Shown: positions 1-10,800, counted from the stretch's first letter. The stretch: DNA of 64,000 nucleotides from Odiellus spinosus (GCA_963920705.1 OY987239.1:5534371-5598370), one strand, 5' to 3'. The notes: generated from the letters alone by a model not told the origin. Made by a program: numbers and translations.

Positions 1-1317
1 GGTTGTCCCCTCTCCCCTGTACTATTTCTCGTCTACATCGACCGACTGGCGACCAATCTACAGCAAACGCATTGCGGGGCCACCCTCCCGGCTGTTGGTA
101 ACGGGGAAGCTATCGTAATATCATGTATTTTATATGCCAACGATATTGTCCTTTTCGCAAACTCGCCAAGGAATATGCAGGTCCTACTCGACAAATGCGG
201 AACGTTTGCAGACACGATGGGCCTACGATTTAGCCAAGACAAGTCGAACTCACTGTCTTTTAATAGAGAATGTTCCCATCAAGGCTACCGCCTACAACGA
301 TTTCCGATCCTGGAGTACACGTACTTGGGAGTCAAGCTCACTAATGTAGACCATTATCTTTCTCGGGCGTCATCCGACCTAGCGACAAAGTGTAACCGGC
401 TCCGATGGGCAGTACGTAACTTAGCAGAAGGGTCGTACAATAAATATTCAGTCTGCCGAACTCTGTGGAAAGCTGTGGTGGTTCCCGCCAAAACCCACGG
501 GAACGAGGTTCTTTGCTTCCCCCCCCCCACCTTAATCAATACACTGGAACGCACCTAGTCACTTGCCGGCAAAACTGCCCTCAACGCGGGACCTACGGCG
601 GCGTACGCTGCCATTCAAGGAGAAATGGGGTGGAGTTCCATGGAAGCACGCGAGGCAAAATCCAAACTAAAATACCTCGGTCGACTGAAATTTCTTCCGC
701 CGGAGCGCCTCGCTAAAAAAACTTATGACTCCATTCGTGCCAACGGCCTTGATACGGCCTGGACAACTCGCGTAGCGCTGCTTGATCGCAAATATGGTGT
801 TGGAACAGGCAGGGTTGGCGCCTCAAATTACTCGGAGTGGCTACTCCTGGTCGAGGGTGAGGCTAAGGAACACGCAGGACGAATCTGGAAACAAGCCGTT
901 GCCAAAAAGAACAGCCTCAGACACTATAAGGCTAAGATCCACCCAACCCCGGAAGCTTTCTACGACGGTTCACACGAGGGGGGGTTACTATTTCAGGCCC
1001 GCACGGGTTCTCTCCTCACAGGGACTCGCCAGGCAGAACTTGGCGATTTCCTGCCCATCTGCCGTCTCTGCGGCGAAGTCGATGAAGATGTCCATCATGT
1101 GCTTCTAGAGTGTGGGGAAACATGTCCAGACATTGAAGCCTTGGAGTGGCGCGCGGACCATTTTGGTGATCCCTTGGAAGATATATTAGGACTTTCAGGC
1201 TGTAAATGGGAACACTACGAAGTCCGAAATATCTTAGCCACATGGTGGAGGAAGAAACAGGATTGGCGCCGATCCAAAGATTTAAATACGCGGGACTTTA
1301 CCGATTTTCGTCAATGA
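1..1317 (+). pseudogene. non-LTR reverse transcriptase C-terminal half, one premature stop
   Basis: One reading frame runs from base 1 to the TGA at 1315-1317, broken by a single TAG at 556-558. Seen in order: GCPLSP (RT region with the PxSP signature) at the start; YANDIVLF, which replaces the usual Y/F-A-D-D catalytic box with A-N-D; a YLGVKL thumb segment; a basic linker with GWSSMEAREAKSK; and a C-terminal zinc knuckle CRLCGEVDEDVHHVLLEC (C-x2-C-x7-H-x5-C). The GWSSxEAREA block followed by this knuckle is familiar from arthropod (notably tick) non-LTR transposons; the clade is not assigned. The Asp-to-Asn change in the catalytic box and the stop both indicate a dead copy. A C9 tract at 521-529 is a possible slippage site, but the frame is kept across it. 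Confidence 0.8.
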
Positions 1318-1545
1318 CGTTATTGTGCGTGTTGGAGTTTGCAGATTATTTGTACATCCCAATGACAATTTGAAGCGTATCTTAATCGTGTTTGATCGTT
1401 TAATCGTATTTTATTTTATTTATTGTTCCTTTCCTCCATCTAATTTGTATTTATTTCCATTTAAGCTGAGCTCCCCCTAACAAGGGGAGCCGCCCCGTTT
1501 CAAAGGGGTGTACTTTGGACGGCTCCTAAATAAACCATTTAACCT
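1..1545 (+). mobile_element. 3' half of a non-LTR (LINE-like) retrotransposon
   Basis: The window opens inside the reverse transcriptase of a non-LTR element; its 5' part lies outside. After the coding part, the 3' UTR has a hairpin (GCTCCCC at 1470-1476 pairing with GGGGAGC at 1484-1490), then a CCCC/GGGG pair (1493-1509) and an AATAAA at 1529-1534. The 3' limit near 1545 is estimated from the AATAAA, because no poly(A) tail or target duplication is visible. The GC content of the coding part is clearly above that of the flanking DNA, which fits a mobile insertion. Confidence 0.8.
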
Positions 1546-2307
1546 GTAAACATGTTAATATTTTTATTACATAATCATTTTTTAATACGACGCAAAATCG
1601 TCAAGCGTGCGGGTATGTGGCGCAACGTCACGGTTTCTCCCGATCGGTGATTAGCCAAATAAGAAATAACCAAAGGTTTTAAACTAAAAAAAGATGGGTC
1701 CTTTTAAAAATAATGAGGAAATAGAAAATAAAGAGGAGAGAGGACGAGAAGGAAGAAGTGCGAGTAAAATGAATATTATGCTCCGGGGAAGTTATCTAAC
1801 GTGATAGCGCTGGACGGGGCTGCCGATTACTAACGGTACATGATTGCAGGTGACTAAAAAAAACAACACCGATTGATGATTGAAAGAGTCCAGAGCACCG
1901 CTTGCCTCGATTGGACAGAGGAAGACCCAGGAAACCGACTGGTCAGCTCGTCAAATCGTCTTTATTCTCTCAGCTTAAATTCCACGCGTGCCCATCGTTT
2001 CGAGACATTTGCATACAGTGGCTTGATTTTGTATTTTTTGGTTAGATTCGATGGCTATAAGCTATAATTACTTAAGCCTTGGCCGCTACTCCACGAGGTT
2101 ATAACCAACTTTTTACAACGTATCCTAAAAATCGTTCAACAACTTCTGACGTAGCGTTGCCAAAAATACTCAACGGAAACTTATTTTCTAAAAATCGGAT
2201 TCTTCCCGTTGAGGTTACTGAACCAGTGATGAGTACAACTTACGCGTATATAATTATTGATAAATAGTAGTTATATATATATATAGAAACCTGGCATCGG
2301 TTTTAAC
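1546..2307. other. no gene recognised
   Basis: AT-rich DNA with short chance ORFs only. A short (TA)n run lies at 2273-2284. Confidence 0.6.
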
Positions 2308-3150
2308 ATGAGTGAATCATATACGCTCCCTATAAGTTACCAAGGTAATACAATTTGTTGAAACACCATTTACTTCCTGTCCCCCCCTCCGTCAGGTATA
2401 TGCGAGCCGTAGCGTACGAGAGGTGAAACTACTATAGCTGCTAACGTATATCCGGTAAAAGCTTCGGAAGTTGCTACAAGCCAATAAAACGTATTTTTCA
2501 GTACATAGTTTTCGAGCCTGGGCGGAGCTTAGGTTTTTCCTCTCTTCCTAAGAGGGAAGTTGGATTTTCAAACTGTTTACCGGTACATTTATAATAACTG
2601 ACGAAATCTCTCGCCATAGATGATAAACTAAATTTATTTAAAGTAAGTTTGAACTTAATATCTTCAGATTTGTTAAAATCGACGTTGAATACTAAATATG
2701 GTTCGCGGAAATATTTCTCCGCCGCTCCGCGGTGATTGAAATCATCGCCCGTTCGTAGTTTTAGATCGCGAGACGCGCGATACCGGATAGGCGAAGGTGG
2801 GAGTCCCGCGAGAAGCCAAGTAACGGCGAAGATTATTTTCAACACTTTTTGTACGCTAAATTGAAACCAAAGCCATGACTTAAAATAAACGATACGTTTA
2901 ATATGTGCGCCTACAACTTTGGTTGTGAAATATTATTAAAAACGAGGATCTGACAAATCCGCGCCTCTTCTAACCCTAAATCTTTAAGCGGACGAAATTA
3001 TTCTTCGCCGTAAGACGGCGACTCTTTAGTCATACTTTACACCCTTCCCCTCCAACCCTCCCTCGGTGTGCCAGACTTGGAAGAAAATGTTGGATACATT
3101 AGTTAAATTAGGCGTTTGTAACTTGAAGGGAGCGTATATGATTCACTCAT
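2308..3150. mobile_element. inverted-repeat DNA transposon, about 843 bp
   Basis: Terminal inverted repeats of about 31 bp start ATGAGTGAATCATATACGCT at 2308 and end with the reverse complement at 3150. The flanks carry GGTTTTAAC on the left and GGTTTTAC on the right, an 8-bp target duplication with one extra A on the left. This size of duplication suggests the hAT superfamily, but the termini do not prove it. No transposase is encoded. Confidence 0.65.
2498..2845 (-). CDS. unrecognised open frame inside the transposon
   Basis: An open frame of about 115 codons on the minus strand, continuing open upstream to about 2883. It has no ATG at its 5' end (first codon GTG). It begins with a hydrophobic stretch (VLKIIFAVTWLLAG) and continues as a polar region with several Lys/Asp-rich segments. 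No family is recognised. The strand opposite is also open for 30 codons after a good acceptor, so coding potential is uncertain. It may be captured exon sequence or chance. Confidence 0.15.
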   Translation of the reverse strand: MLKIIFAVTWLLAGLPPSPIRYRASRDLKLRTGDDFNHRGAAEKYFREPYLVFNVDFNKSEDIKFKLTLNKFSLSSMARDFVSYYKCTGKQFENPTSLLGREEKPKLRPGSKTMY

Positions 3151-3635
3151 GGTTTTACAGTATGCATGGTTGAATGTGAATATTTTGGGGTATAGTGTGT
3201 TTATCATTATGATTAAAGTGAGTTAATTGTTTATGACTTAGAGGTTAATTAATATATTGAATATTTTGCATATTAGAATGCCAGTGTAAAAATGGTTGGC
3301 TACTAGAATGCCAATAAGTATATTGTCTGGTAGTATTAAATAGTAGTAGTAAGATGAATTGCTTTATTAATCTCATGGTATGGCAAATACGTCTCATTAT
3401 TACCACTTATCCTTATACTAACCTTTCTTGTAGTAGTATTTGATGGAAACGCTTGACAGGTGATACCGTAGTATCAAAAAGAGTTACAAGAAGTTTAAGG
3501 GTGGCGTTAAGTGATGGAAGGGAGTTTAAGATTAAATCCCAGGATTGAGATTTGAATTTTGCTATCGTCACAATTTTTCTATTTTCTCCGCTTTAAAGAG
3601 ATGAGAGAAATTCGGTAGCTTAGTTCTTTACATAG
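3151..3635. other. no gene recognised
   Basis: AT-rich sequence between the 2308-3150 transposon and a candidate exon. No long ORF or inverted repeat was seen. Confidence 0.5.
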
Positions 3636-3817
3636 GATTTTGCCCCAATTTTAACGGCGTTCTTTATTTCCGAAGTCCGCCTTGTGTTTCTTACTGCTGA
3701 TATTTCTGTCCGCTTCTACGATTTATTTCTCGACGAGATGTCTCCGCCAACGGTTCCCGAGTACCACCGGGCTTTCGACAATTCTCTGGGACCTCGTTGC
3801 TTCATTCTTTTACGAAC
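3636..3817 (+). CDS. candidate internal exon, membrane-receptor-like
   Basis: The segment lies between an acceptor (TTCTTTACATAG) and a good donor (ACGAAC|GTAAGA). It is open in one frame for 60 codons and leaves two bases for the next codon. It reads DFAPILTAFFISEVRLVFLT, continues through a segment with FYDLFLDEMSPPTVPEY, and ends RCFILLR. The composition (hydrophobic strands between acidic and aromatic residues) is compatible with the N-terminal extracellular part of a divergent ionotropic receptor, but no diagnostic motif is present. It sits on the same strand and upstream of better exons at 6303, 7243, 17192 and 17668. The exon linking it to them (first membrane segment and pore) was not found, so membership in that gene is inference. 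Confidence 0.35.
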
Positions 3818-4232
3818 GTAAGACAGTATTTCTCAAAATACGGATCAACTAACGCTAAAATTTAAGGGGAAGTTCAGGATACCTTAAACATAATATTAAA
3901 TCTCAGGCTGTGAAACGAGGGTTTCTAAAATAGCATTAATTTGGGTTTCTTATTTAATTTTAATTAATGAGAAATTAAAAGGCGACTTAAAAACGACAAG
4001 TAGGACGGCACCATTTTTTTTTTTCAAACCCTTTACGTAGTTTAGTACTTGGGGTGCGATTGGCTACAATGGAGGCCTCTCTCGGAGCGTCTAGTCATTT
4101 CCGCTAATAAATAACCAAGTAGTTAGCGGTCGAACTTTCGCCAAAGTATTTATTGGTTTTGTCAACTATTTTGAAAAGCCTCAGTCGGTGGTATTTTAAG
4201 CAATTAAGTAGATTGATCGGCCAAATGAATAG

Positions 4233-4359
4233 AAATCGTGGTATGAGAGTACAGGGGTACGAATTTGAACCCGAATATACACCAGAGGATATAGAAGAAC
4301 TGAGAAACCGTGCTGAAGTTACTAGGCCTTTGCCAAGGCTTAGATTTCGTTACCTTTAG
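4233..4359 (+). CDS. candidate exon with acidic stretch, phase-compatible with 3636-3817
   Basis: Starting after AG at 4231-4232, the frame reads NRGMRVQGYEFEPEYTPEDI, then EELRNRAEVTRP, and stops at TAG 4357-4359. The one-base phase at the start matches the two bases left by the 3636-3817 exon, giving a joined frame without a stop. The amino-acid composition looks coding (charged, Pro-rich). The acceptor has a poor pyrimidine tract. An internal ATG at 4225 would give a 44-residue ORF instead. No family is recognised with confidence. Confidence 0.25.
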
Positions 4360-4807
4360 ATAGAAGGTTTTGACATCATTTTTCACATTCACAGTCCACT
4401 GCAAAGCAGCATGAGGATCTTTGACGAAATTAGAAATATTGAAGAACTGTATTTTTTGGTTTGACGTTTTATTCCAACAGTTTTTAATTACACGTCAAGA
4501 CATTTTAACTCAAAGAGATAGCGAAAATTGGCAATTCGGGAAAGTTACTAAACGGAAGTTAGATGTCATGTGTTTTGAAACTAAGAGCGCCATTGGACGA
4601 AAAACCAACAAATCGAAGGGTGCCTCCTAACTGACGTCACAGAAATTTGAATGTTAATATGCCCATGATGGGTCATTTTGTAGTTTTAAAAAATCGAATT
4701 TACGATATTAATGATCAAAATTACCCCACCCAAAATATTTTCGTATTTTTTACGTGTAGCTCTACCGATTTAAAATATTTTTTATGCATGGTGAACTTCT
4801 CCTTTAA

Positions 4808-5854
4808 AGGGAGAATGCAACCTAATTACAAGTGAATTTTTATCGATTCCTTATCGTTTAAATAGGCCTAATCCACCGATAAAAAGTTCACAATACAAAT
4901 ATTAAACTAGAAATCAATTTAAAACTTACCCTGAAAATAGGCTTAGCGGGATTCATGGAGATCCTGAATTGCGTCCGTGTAAGGTCTAGTGACCAATGAG
5001 CAAAGGCCCGTCGTTCACGCGAGATCTCCACGAGACTTACGTCGCCTGCGATTGGTCGCTAGACCTTACACGCGAGGAAATCAGGAGCTCCATGAATCCC
5101 ACTAAGCCTATTTTCAGGGTAAGTTTTAAATTTATTTCTAGTTTAATATTTGTTTGTAAATATTTTCAGTAGTGGATTAGGCCATCGAGAAATCAACCCC
5201 CAGAAGGAGTCGTAAGGCAAGTAAAAGTCTCTATTGATTTTTTTTTCCAAAACGGTCCCGTATAACGAGCGTAGCGCCACCATTAAACACCTCAAAGAAA
5301 CGATAATTTAAGACAAGATGTCAGCTACCATATGTACGTCGGGTTAGACTTAAACGCCGCGAATACAAAACCCGGCAGGGGCGTGAGCGTGTTTCGACGG
5401 CAGCGCGCCGAGTTTTTTCCCAAGGTAGCGGCGTAACGTATCGCCGACGTTTATCGGCGTATGACGTCGCGTCTCTCAGCTCTCCTGTGAACGACTGGGC
5501 ACAGTTTTTACTTTTACTTTCGTGGCGAGAAGTGAAAAGAATAACTTACCGTAGGTTTCCTAATCCAAAAAAAACCTGTTTATAAAGTTTGAGAAGTGGT
5601 TAATAAAGAGCGGTTGTGACTTGTCCTCTATTGATAAATTTTGTTGACTCTCTTCGACGCAGTCATATTGTACCAGATTTAGGACTCCAGAGACACACGC
5701 TGGAGGGCGCGGGGCTCGTTAGGCGGGACGAAAACGGTCTAAAATTATTTTGCTTGCCTTACGACTCCTTCTGGGGGTGATTTCTCGATGATTAGGCTTA
5801 TTTAAACAATAAGGAATCGATAAAAATCACTTGTTGTTAGGTTGCATCCTCCCT
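4808..5854. mobile_element. foldback MITE with TTAA target duplication, first copy
   Basis: The termini are AGGGAGAATGCAACCTAA (left) and the near-perfect reverse complement (right), with inverted repeats of about 66 bp. Both ends are bordered by TTAA (4804-4807 and 5855-5858), the duplication expected of piggyBac- or Kolobok-type transposons. Inside is a second palindrome around 4920-5130 built on GGCTTAGCGGGATTCATGGAG-like arms with CTAGACCTTACAC. The same inner and outer structure recurs at 15312-15733. The length difference is mainly the nested insertion at 5183-5790. Confidence 0.8.
5183..5790. mobile_element. nested inverted-repeat transposon, about 608 bp
   Basis: Inverted termini CATCGAGAAATCA extend about 37 bp (through CCCCCAGAAGGAGTCGTAAG) on both ends. 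ATTAGGC directly flanks both sides (5176-5182 and 5791-5797); with one edge base the duplication could be 8-9 bp. It lies inside the TTAA element at 4808-5854, so it inserted later. The interior (5330-5480) is CpG- and GC-rich compared with the surroundings and encodes nothing recognisable. Confidence 0.7.
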
Positions 5855-6302
5855 TTAAACAAAAATAAACGGCGGCTGGTATTTTACTAAAGTCTAGCGA
5901 AGTTTACAAAATGAGAGAAGCATAGGTGGTTTGATAAAATAGATATAAAATCACTAAAGTTCGCTCGAAGACGAACTTGTGGAATTCCATATATTTTCGA
6001 CGAAGCTAGCAGACTATCGCGGCTCTCGATTATTTTACGTTCGAAATGACTCAGCAAACATAGGCCCTAAACAATTTTGAACTTTTTCCGCCCGATGTCA
6101 ATCCTTGGGGAATCTGTTAGTTAATCCATGCTTAAAACCATCCCGAGTAAAGCAAAGGGGGCTCTAATTCTTTAGAAGGTTAGCGAAAGAGTAGTTGGGA
6201 AATGGGAATTTAATTTGTCAACCTCTCGCTGATGGAGGCCGTTACTGTTAGAGCTACTCCGCGCCCCGCTTCGCTCGACGCTGATCTTTCTTTTCGTTTC
6301 AG

Positions 6303-6484
6303 CCTTCCCCTCTGATTGGGGAATATTGTCGGTTCGTCTGGTTCTCGGTTTCTGGTTGCTGGGCATCACCATATTCTGCAACGAAGTTAACGCCGTCTTC
6401 AAGGGGAAACTATACGCCAAAGAATACGCCGGAGTCGAAACTGATAAAGACGTTGATAAGTTTGGCTTCAATCTTAAATTAAAC
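6303..6484 (+). CDS. exon: second membrane segment of an ionotropic-receptor-like protein
   Basis: A strong acceptor (CTTTCTTTTCGTTTCAG) precedes the exon; the proposed donor is AAC|GTAGGG. The frame reads FPSDWGILSVRLVLGFWLLG, continues ITIFCNEVNAVFKGKLYA, then VETDKDVDKFGFNLKLN. In insect ionotropic receptors the segment after the pore follows the pattern R-L-x-x-G-F-W-x-x-F...Y-x-x-N-L-x-A-F-L, then an acidic 'DTxxDLxxxG' element; this exon matches both in order and spacing. The first two bases complete a codon begun upstream. Phase 0 at the donor fits the small exon at 7243. The upstream exons with the pore and first membrane segment are not identified. Other membrane proteins cannot be excluded. 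Confidence 0.5.
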
Positions 6485-7242
6485 GTAGGGGAAACAAGGG
6501 GGCTAGTTAATATCGAGATTGGCATTCCGATAGCATTTTACTTTTGGATAAGGGTTGGATTTTATCCGGCAGAAACGTATATTACTTAATTAACCCTTAA
6601 TTTTAAGTAAAAGATAGGTTATTTACGTACAAAGTCAAATGGCTGTAGCAAGCTTTATCCGCGATATGAAATTGCTCAGATTTATCAACGAGTAAGATAT
6701 CCGCGATAGAAATGGGAAATTTTGCCGAATGTATTCCATTATGCTTTCTTACCCGCATGATAATGACCAGATTCGTACGAGTCTTGAAGGCCGCTTCTTA
6801 ATCGCTTAACGAGTTTACAAAAAGATTTCACGTCGCGATTGACATTTATGACTTACGTCCACATTTAACAACACATTTACGCTTAGTCTTTCTTTTCTTC
6901 ACAAGACACGCGCGAGAGTAATATTTCCTCATTAATATAGTTCAAACAATCCCTTATAAAGGCATTCATTCAGTCTTCGACTTGACGGTCCAGTCCGATA
7001 AAATCTGTTATCCAAAACTGTATACATTCGTATTTATAATCGTTATAGGTAAAGATATGATAAGATTATCCAAAAATAATTTCAAATATTTCCATTGGTA
7101 CGGTCCGATGTTAGGGCGGCGGTTCTCGCCTCATCGGGACCTGTGAGAGTGCTATCGAGTTAGACGATGTTTGAACGTTTAGCCATGAACCCGGCGACGG
7201 ATAATTAAGACCCCGATTTCATTTGGTGTTCGTATTTTTCAG
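6485..7242 (+). other. intron of the receptor-like gene
   Basis: Lies between the donor at 6485 and the acceptor at 7241-7242 (TTTGGTGTTCGTATTTTTCAG). A further exon-like piece, ending in YPRYEIAQIYQR before a good donor (CGA|GTAAGA) at 6691, is noted as a possible alternative exon but has a weak acceptor. Confidence 0.35.
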
Positions 7243-7273
7243 AAACAATCTGAAAAGATTTATGTGAGCTACG
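7243..7273 (+). CDS. 31-bp mini-exon of the receptor-like gene
   Basis: Only 31 bases, but bordered by an excellent acceptor (GTTCGTATTTTTCAG) and an excellent donor (TACG|GTAAGTG). In phase it reads KQSEKIYVSY and leaves one base (G). That G plus the AA starting the exon at 17192 forms GAA, so the frame passes cleanly from NLKLN through KQSEKIYVSY to EYGTRVVTHL. The fit of both phases and both splice sites is the main support. Confidence 0.5.
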
Positions 7274-7602
7274 GTAAGTGAAACTGGGAATGAGAATATT
7301 CCCGTTGAATTGGGCGATGAGACGACGAAGATGACCCAAATATCAACTGCACTGGCTTAACCCGTAACGTCCCAGTTTTCCAGACGAGAAACCAAAGGGG
7401 ATCTCGGAGCGAAACAAACGCGCTGACCGAAAATATACCCATTAGTTGAAAAACCTTGTTGCCATGCAACAAGAAAGCTACAGGTTATTCATAACGTAAG
7501 TACTACTTTCACAGTTGTAATTACAACTTTGAATGGACAGGTATGATTATCATTCCGAGAACACCCATCACAACTTTGAATGGGCATATATTATCATTTT
7601 AA

Positions 7603-7764
7603 ATGGGAGTGCCATTGATTCAAACCTTTCACGAATAACTCTGCGAAAATTTCTACTTGGTCTTCCCAATCGCTTAGTTTTGGAAATGGTGGTGCTTGTT
7701 ACATTCTATAACACAAATTTTTGCAGAGTTGTTCGTGAAAGGTTTGAATCAATGGCACTCCCAT
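7603..7764. mobile_element. 162-bp hairpin MITE with TTAA duplication
   Basis: Arms of about 50 bp (from ATGGGAGTGCCATTGATTC at 7603 to its reverse complement ending 7764) are almost perfectly complementary. TTAA flanks both sides (7599-7602 and 7765-7768). An ORF spanning it is a by-product of the palindrome. Confidence 0.75.
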
Positions 7765-8144
7765 TTAAAGAGATTGTCCCACTAAGCCTTGGATTGTAAT
7801 TTATAACAACTCATTTAGTTAATATTTAAGTCCAAATGGAAAATAAAACTTATAAAAATTCAATTAAGATATTTCAAAAATAAAATAAACAAAAATAATT
7901 ACCATATTCAAGTCTTTTGTTAAAGATATAGTAGTTTTACGAAACTAACCGATGAAACATTTTATGGCGTCTCTTACTCTCTTTTCGCTACTCTCCCGCT
8001 TATTTCACTTCCCAAATTCAGCGGGTGTAAAGGTAAAGGGGTGTGTTTTCTCTATCCCAGAATAAATATAGAGAACGATCGCTTTGCAGCTGCGCGTAGG
8101 GAATTTATAAGCGGGATGGTTAACCGCCTGACGGCGTGTTCATT

Positions 8145-8284
8145 GGCTAGAGGTGGAACCATACGGAATTTCAACGCGTACGAACTTAGCTTGAAGCTAC
8201 AGCCTTTTTTGCCTAAGCGGGCTGTGCAAATACTCTATGGCCGTTTATGCACTAGCTAGAGGCAACCGTAATTTCAACGCGTGC
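8145..8284 (+). repeat. short degenerate direct repeat
   Basis: The block GGCTAGAGG...ACGGAATTTCAACGCGTA at 8145-8180 recurs as AGCTAGAGGCAACCGTAATTTCAACGCGTG at 8254-8284, about 109 bp apart. No other feature was seen here. Confidence 0.4.
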
Positions 8285-8651
8285 AAAGCGAGCGACCATT
8301 CTGTATAACATAGATTTAAAATTAATTTTACTTTATATTAAAGTCTGATTTGGGGAAAAAAAGGTCAAAAGCACAGATATCGACATAAGATTAAACTAAA
8401 TCACACAAAAAAAGAAAACAAACAGCTTCCAAATTATAGATAGGCCTTCGGGTATGACGACTCTAGGTACAGACACACTGAACTTTAACGTGTACCAAAA
8501 AAAGAGTCATGGGTAATCACTCGATTTTTGAGCTTCGATAATGTATAAGAATCTCGGATCTTGGCAGCCCATGTTATTTTCCCATTGGAGTTAATACAGC
8601 CCAAACAGAGGAGCTGCTAGCAGTCTACGGAAAACTAGAGCTATGAATAAC

Positions 8652-8675
8652 AGACTCTGCCGAAAGGCAGAGTCT
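8652..8675. other. perfect 10-bp stem with GAAA loop
   Basis: AGACTCTGCC (8652-8661), loop GAAA, GGCAGAGTCT (8666-8675). As RNA this is a perfect stem capped by a GNRA-type tetraloop. It could be an RNA structural element or chance; no surrounding RNA gene was recognised. Confidence 0.4.
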
Positions 8676-9473
8676 AATATTTCGCAAGTGGAAAAACATT
8701 TATATACTCCTATTAGTTTAAGAGAAAAATCGCTTTTATAGAGAATGGCAATGAAGATGATATTTTTGGAGCAAATTACGTGATTGACCAAACCTATATG
8801 CAAAACAATTACAGTTCTGGGTGTTTCTTTTTAGCGCGCTTTGGACCTTACGCTCGTAAATGGGAACCAGGGATAAAATTGACGGAAACGTCGAATAGAT
8901 TTCCATATTTTTCTACTTTAAAAATATTTTTATGAAAATTTTGAAAACATTTTGAAATATAGTTTTAAAAACGAAACTAATATTTTAAATACTGCCATTA
9001 AGAATGAAAGTTAAAAATACTGTTAACATAATTTTCAGTTTTAATGGCATTTAAAAATATTTCAGTGGAATCCAAAGGTTGTTAATTATAAATGAATAAA
9101 TTGGTTGTCTTGACCCGCGGGTGAATGTCCATCTCATCTCGGTGACGTCAGGCGAACAGTAAAGGGTAAAACATCTCATCTGAGTGATGTCAGCACTTTT
9201 TCTCGCACGACATTTTCTCAATTTTCATTCGCAACAGTTTGTTCGCATGTAGCCCAATCCCATCTCAACCAATCGGTTTCTATTGATCAAATTTTATCTT
9301 TCACTTTTCGCCCAATTCCCCTCTCGCCCAAAAAACGTTATTTACTTATAAAATTACGTACATGTATTATATCAAAACTTTGTATAAAAAATTTATATCG
9401 CGGTTGAGAAGGACCTTTTTCATTTTTATTTTTTTTTTTCATTCGCAGCTTCTCATGCGCAGGTTATTAATTT

Positions 9474-9976
9474 AATTATACGAAAACGTAGCTTTCCTTC
9501 GCACTTCTAAAAAAGTGAATTTATACCCAACGATGGTCGACCAAAGCCGTGAAGGTACAGAAATTAAAAATTATCGGTTAAAGAAATAGGAAAGCCACAG
9601 TCTAAGAAATTAGAAAGTTATACTTTTAGATATTAATATAAATAAAATTATACAAAAAAAGACCACCTATGTAAAGTTTTAATAGTAGAATTCACCCTTG
9701 AAAAAGCAATCTTATTACATATATAGGGGTAGCGTAAAAAATAACCTGTCCAAGGTGGATTTTACTATAGAAAGACAACAAAATTTAAAATTTTAATATA
9801 CGTCTTTTTTATTATTGTTATTTATATTAATATCTAAAAGTATAACTTTCTAATTTCTTAGACTGTGGCTTTCGTGTTTCTTTATCCGTTAATTTCCACC
9901 CTTCACGGTTTTCGTCGACCTTCGTTTAAAAACACTTTTTTAGAAGTACGAAGCAAAGCTACCTTTTTGTATAATT
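9474..9976. mobile_element. foldback element of the AATTATAC family, copy 1
   Basis: About 503 bp with long imperfect inverted arms (9474-9640 and 9815-9976). The ends are AATTATAC followed by a GAAAACGTAG-like block and TTCGCACTTCTAAAAAAGTG, mirrored on the right. The shared arm motif (TCGCACTT...GTGAAGG.ACAGAAATTA) recurs at 28908-29145 and 52230-52742. It has no coding capacity. Confidence 0.7.
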
Positions 9977-10349
9977 ATAATGCGAATCCAAACTAGTCTC
10001 CCAATGCCTTTTGACCCAAAAGCTTTATTGTTTGGGCGAAGACGATATTCAACAAGAAACTATATATGCCACGGTCTTTATTTCTCACGGTTTGATTCCC
10101 TTCTCGCCTTGTGCTCTATTAACTCTTTCCGTGGGACGAACAGTGATCAGACAATAATATGACCATTTTAGTTATCATTGACAAAAAAGCCGCCTCATAT
10201 AGGTAAAATAATGTTAATTTTCTGATGAAATCTTGATTGGGTATAAATAAGCAACGCCTGCGTTGTTCTAATATCGTTAAAAATTTGTATACCTGGCTAT
10301 TAAAAAATACTATGAATTGTACTAGAAAAAATTTGTTGTACATCAAGAA

Positions 10350-10800
10350 TCCATTCAGGTTCCATGAGAATGTAGGAGCATAGCTTTAGCCTCTGGTACC
10401 ATCCTCGCAAACTTTGTAACAAAAGTTCGTCTGCAATTTTCGCAACACAACACAACGCACTCCAGCGTTAGAATATGTCATTTTATTTTTCGTTAAAATG
10501 GCGAGTAAGGCGAGCATCAACCCAAATGGTAATCAATTGGATGTCTTCTTTTCCTTGGCGGAAATTTGTGTAAATAATTTTATTAAAGACCATGAATGGA
10601 AAGATCTTAATATTAGTTTGGTTTTCAATAATAATTCAGACTAGTTTTTCTTTAATAAATACACGAATTGGACAAGTTTATTTTCCCGTGTTCAAGAACA
10701 AAGGCTTAACTCATCCAGCTTAAATTCTGAATATCAAAGATTAAACCAAATTTTAAATTATCATTTTAAAATATATTTAGCTCTCGTAAAATAGTACAAA
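10350..10800 (+). repeat. dispersed repeat unit carrying a short conserved ORF, copy 1
   Basis: About 450 bp closely similar to the reverse complement of 22745-23190, including flanks on both sides of the short ORF. A third, partial copy of the upstream part (CTTCGCAAACTTTGTAGCAA) lies at 22525-22600 in plus orientation. No terminal inverted repeats or target duplication were identified. Confidence 0.65.
10498..10644 (+). CDS. 48-residue ORF conserved in two repeat copies
   Basis: ATG at 10498 to TAG at 10642. The product begins MASKASINPNGNQLDVFFSL and continues AEI..NNFIKDHEWKDLN. The copy on the other strand at 22835-23050 has the same start (MASKASISPNDNKLDVFFSL) and the same downstream block, and runs on to 71 residues because it lacks the stop. 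Protein-level similarity with scattered substitutions, starting exactly at the ATG, suggests descent from a real coding sequence. The family is not recognised. Confidence 0.35.
   Translation: MASKASINPNGNQLDVFFSLAEICVNNFIKDHEWKDLNISLVFNNNSD

Noticed and set aside
33-558. Short ORFs in other frames of the first retrotransposon
   Set aside because: They overlap the conserved RT frame and are shadows of it.
4225-4640. P2X7-type C-terminal zinc domain suggested by the EFEPEYTPED stretch
   Set aside because: The expected Cys-rich block after the acidic stretch is absent in all frames downstream to 4640.
6326-6589. 87-residue secreted protein with signal peptide
   Set aside because: The first codon is TTG, not ATG, and the frame is open upstream to a strong splice acceptor at 6302. 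The hydrophobic stretch fits a membrane segment of a larger protein better.
7533-7799. 88-codon ORF
   Set aside because: It is read through both arms of a hairpin MITE; the two ends of the peptide are encoded by complementary strands of the same sequence.
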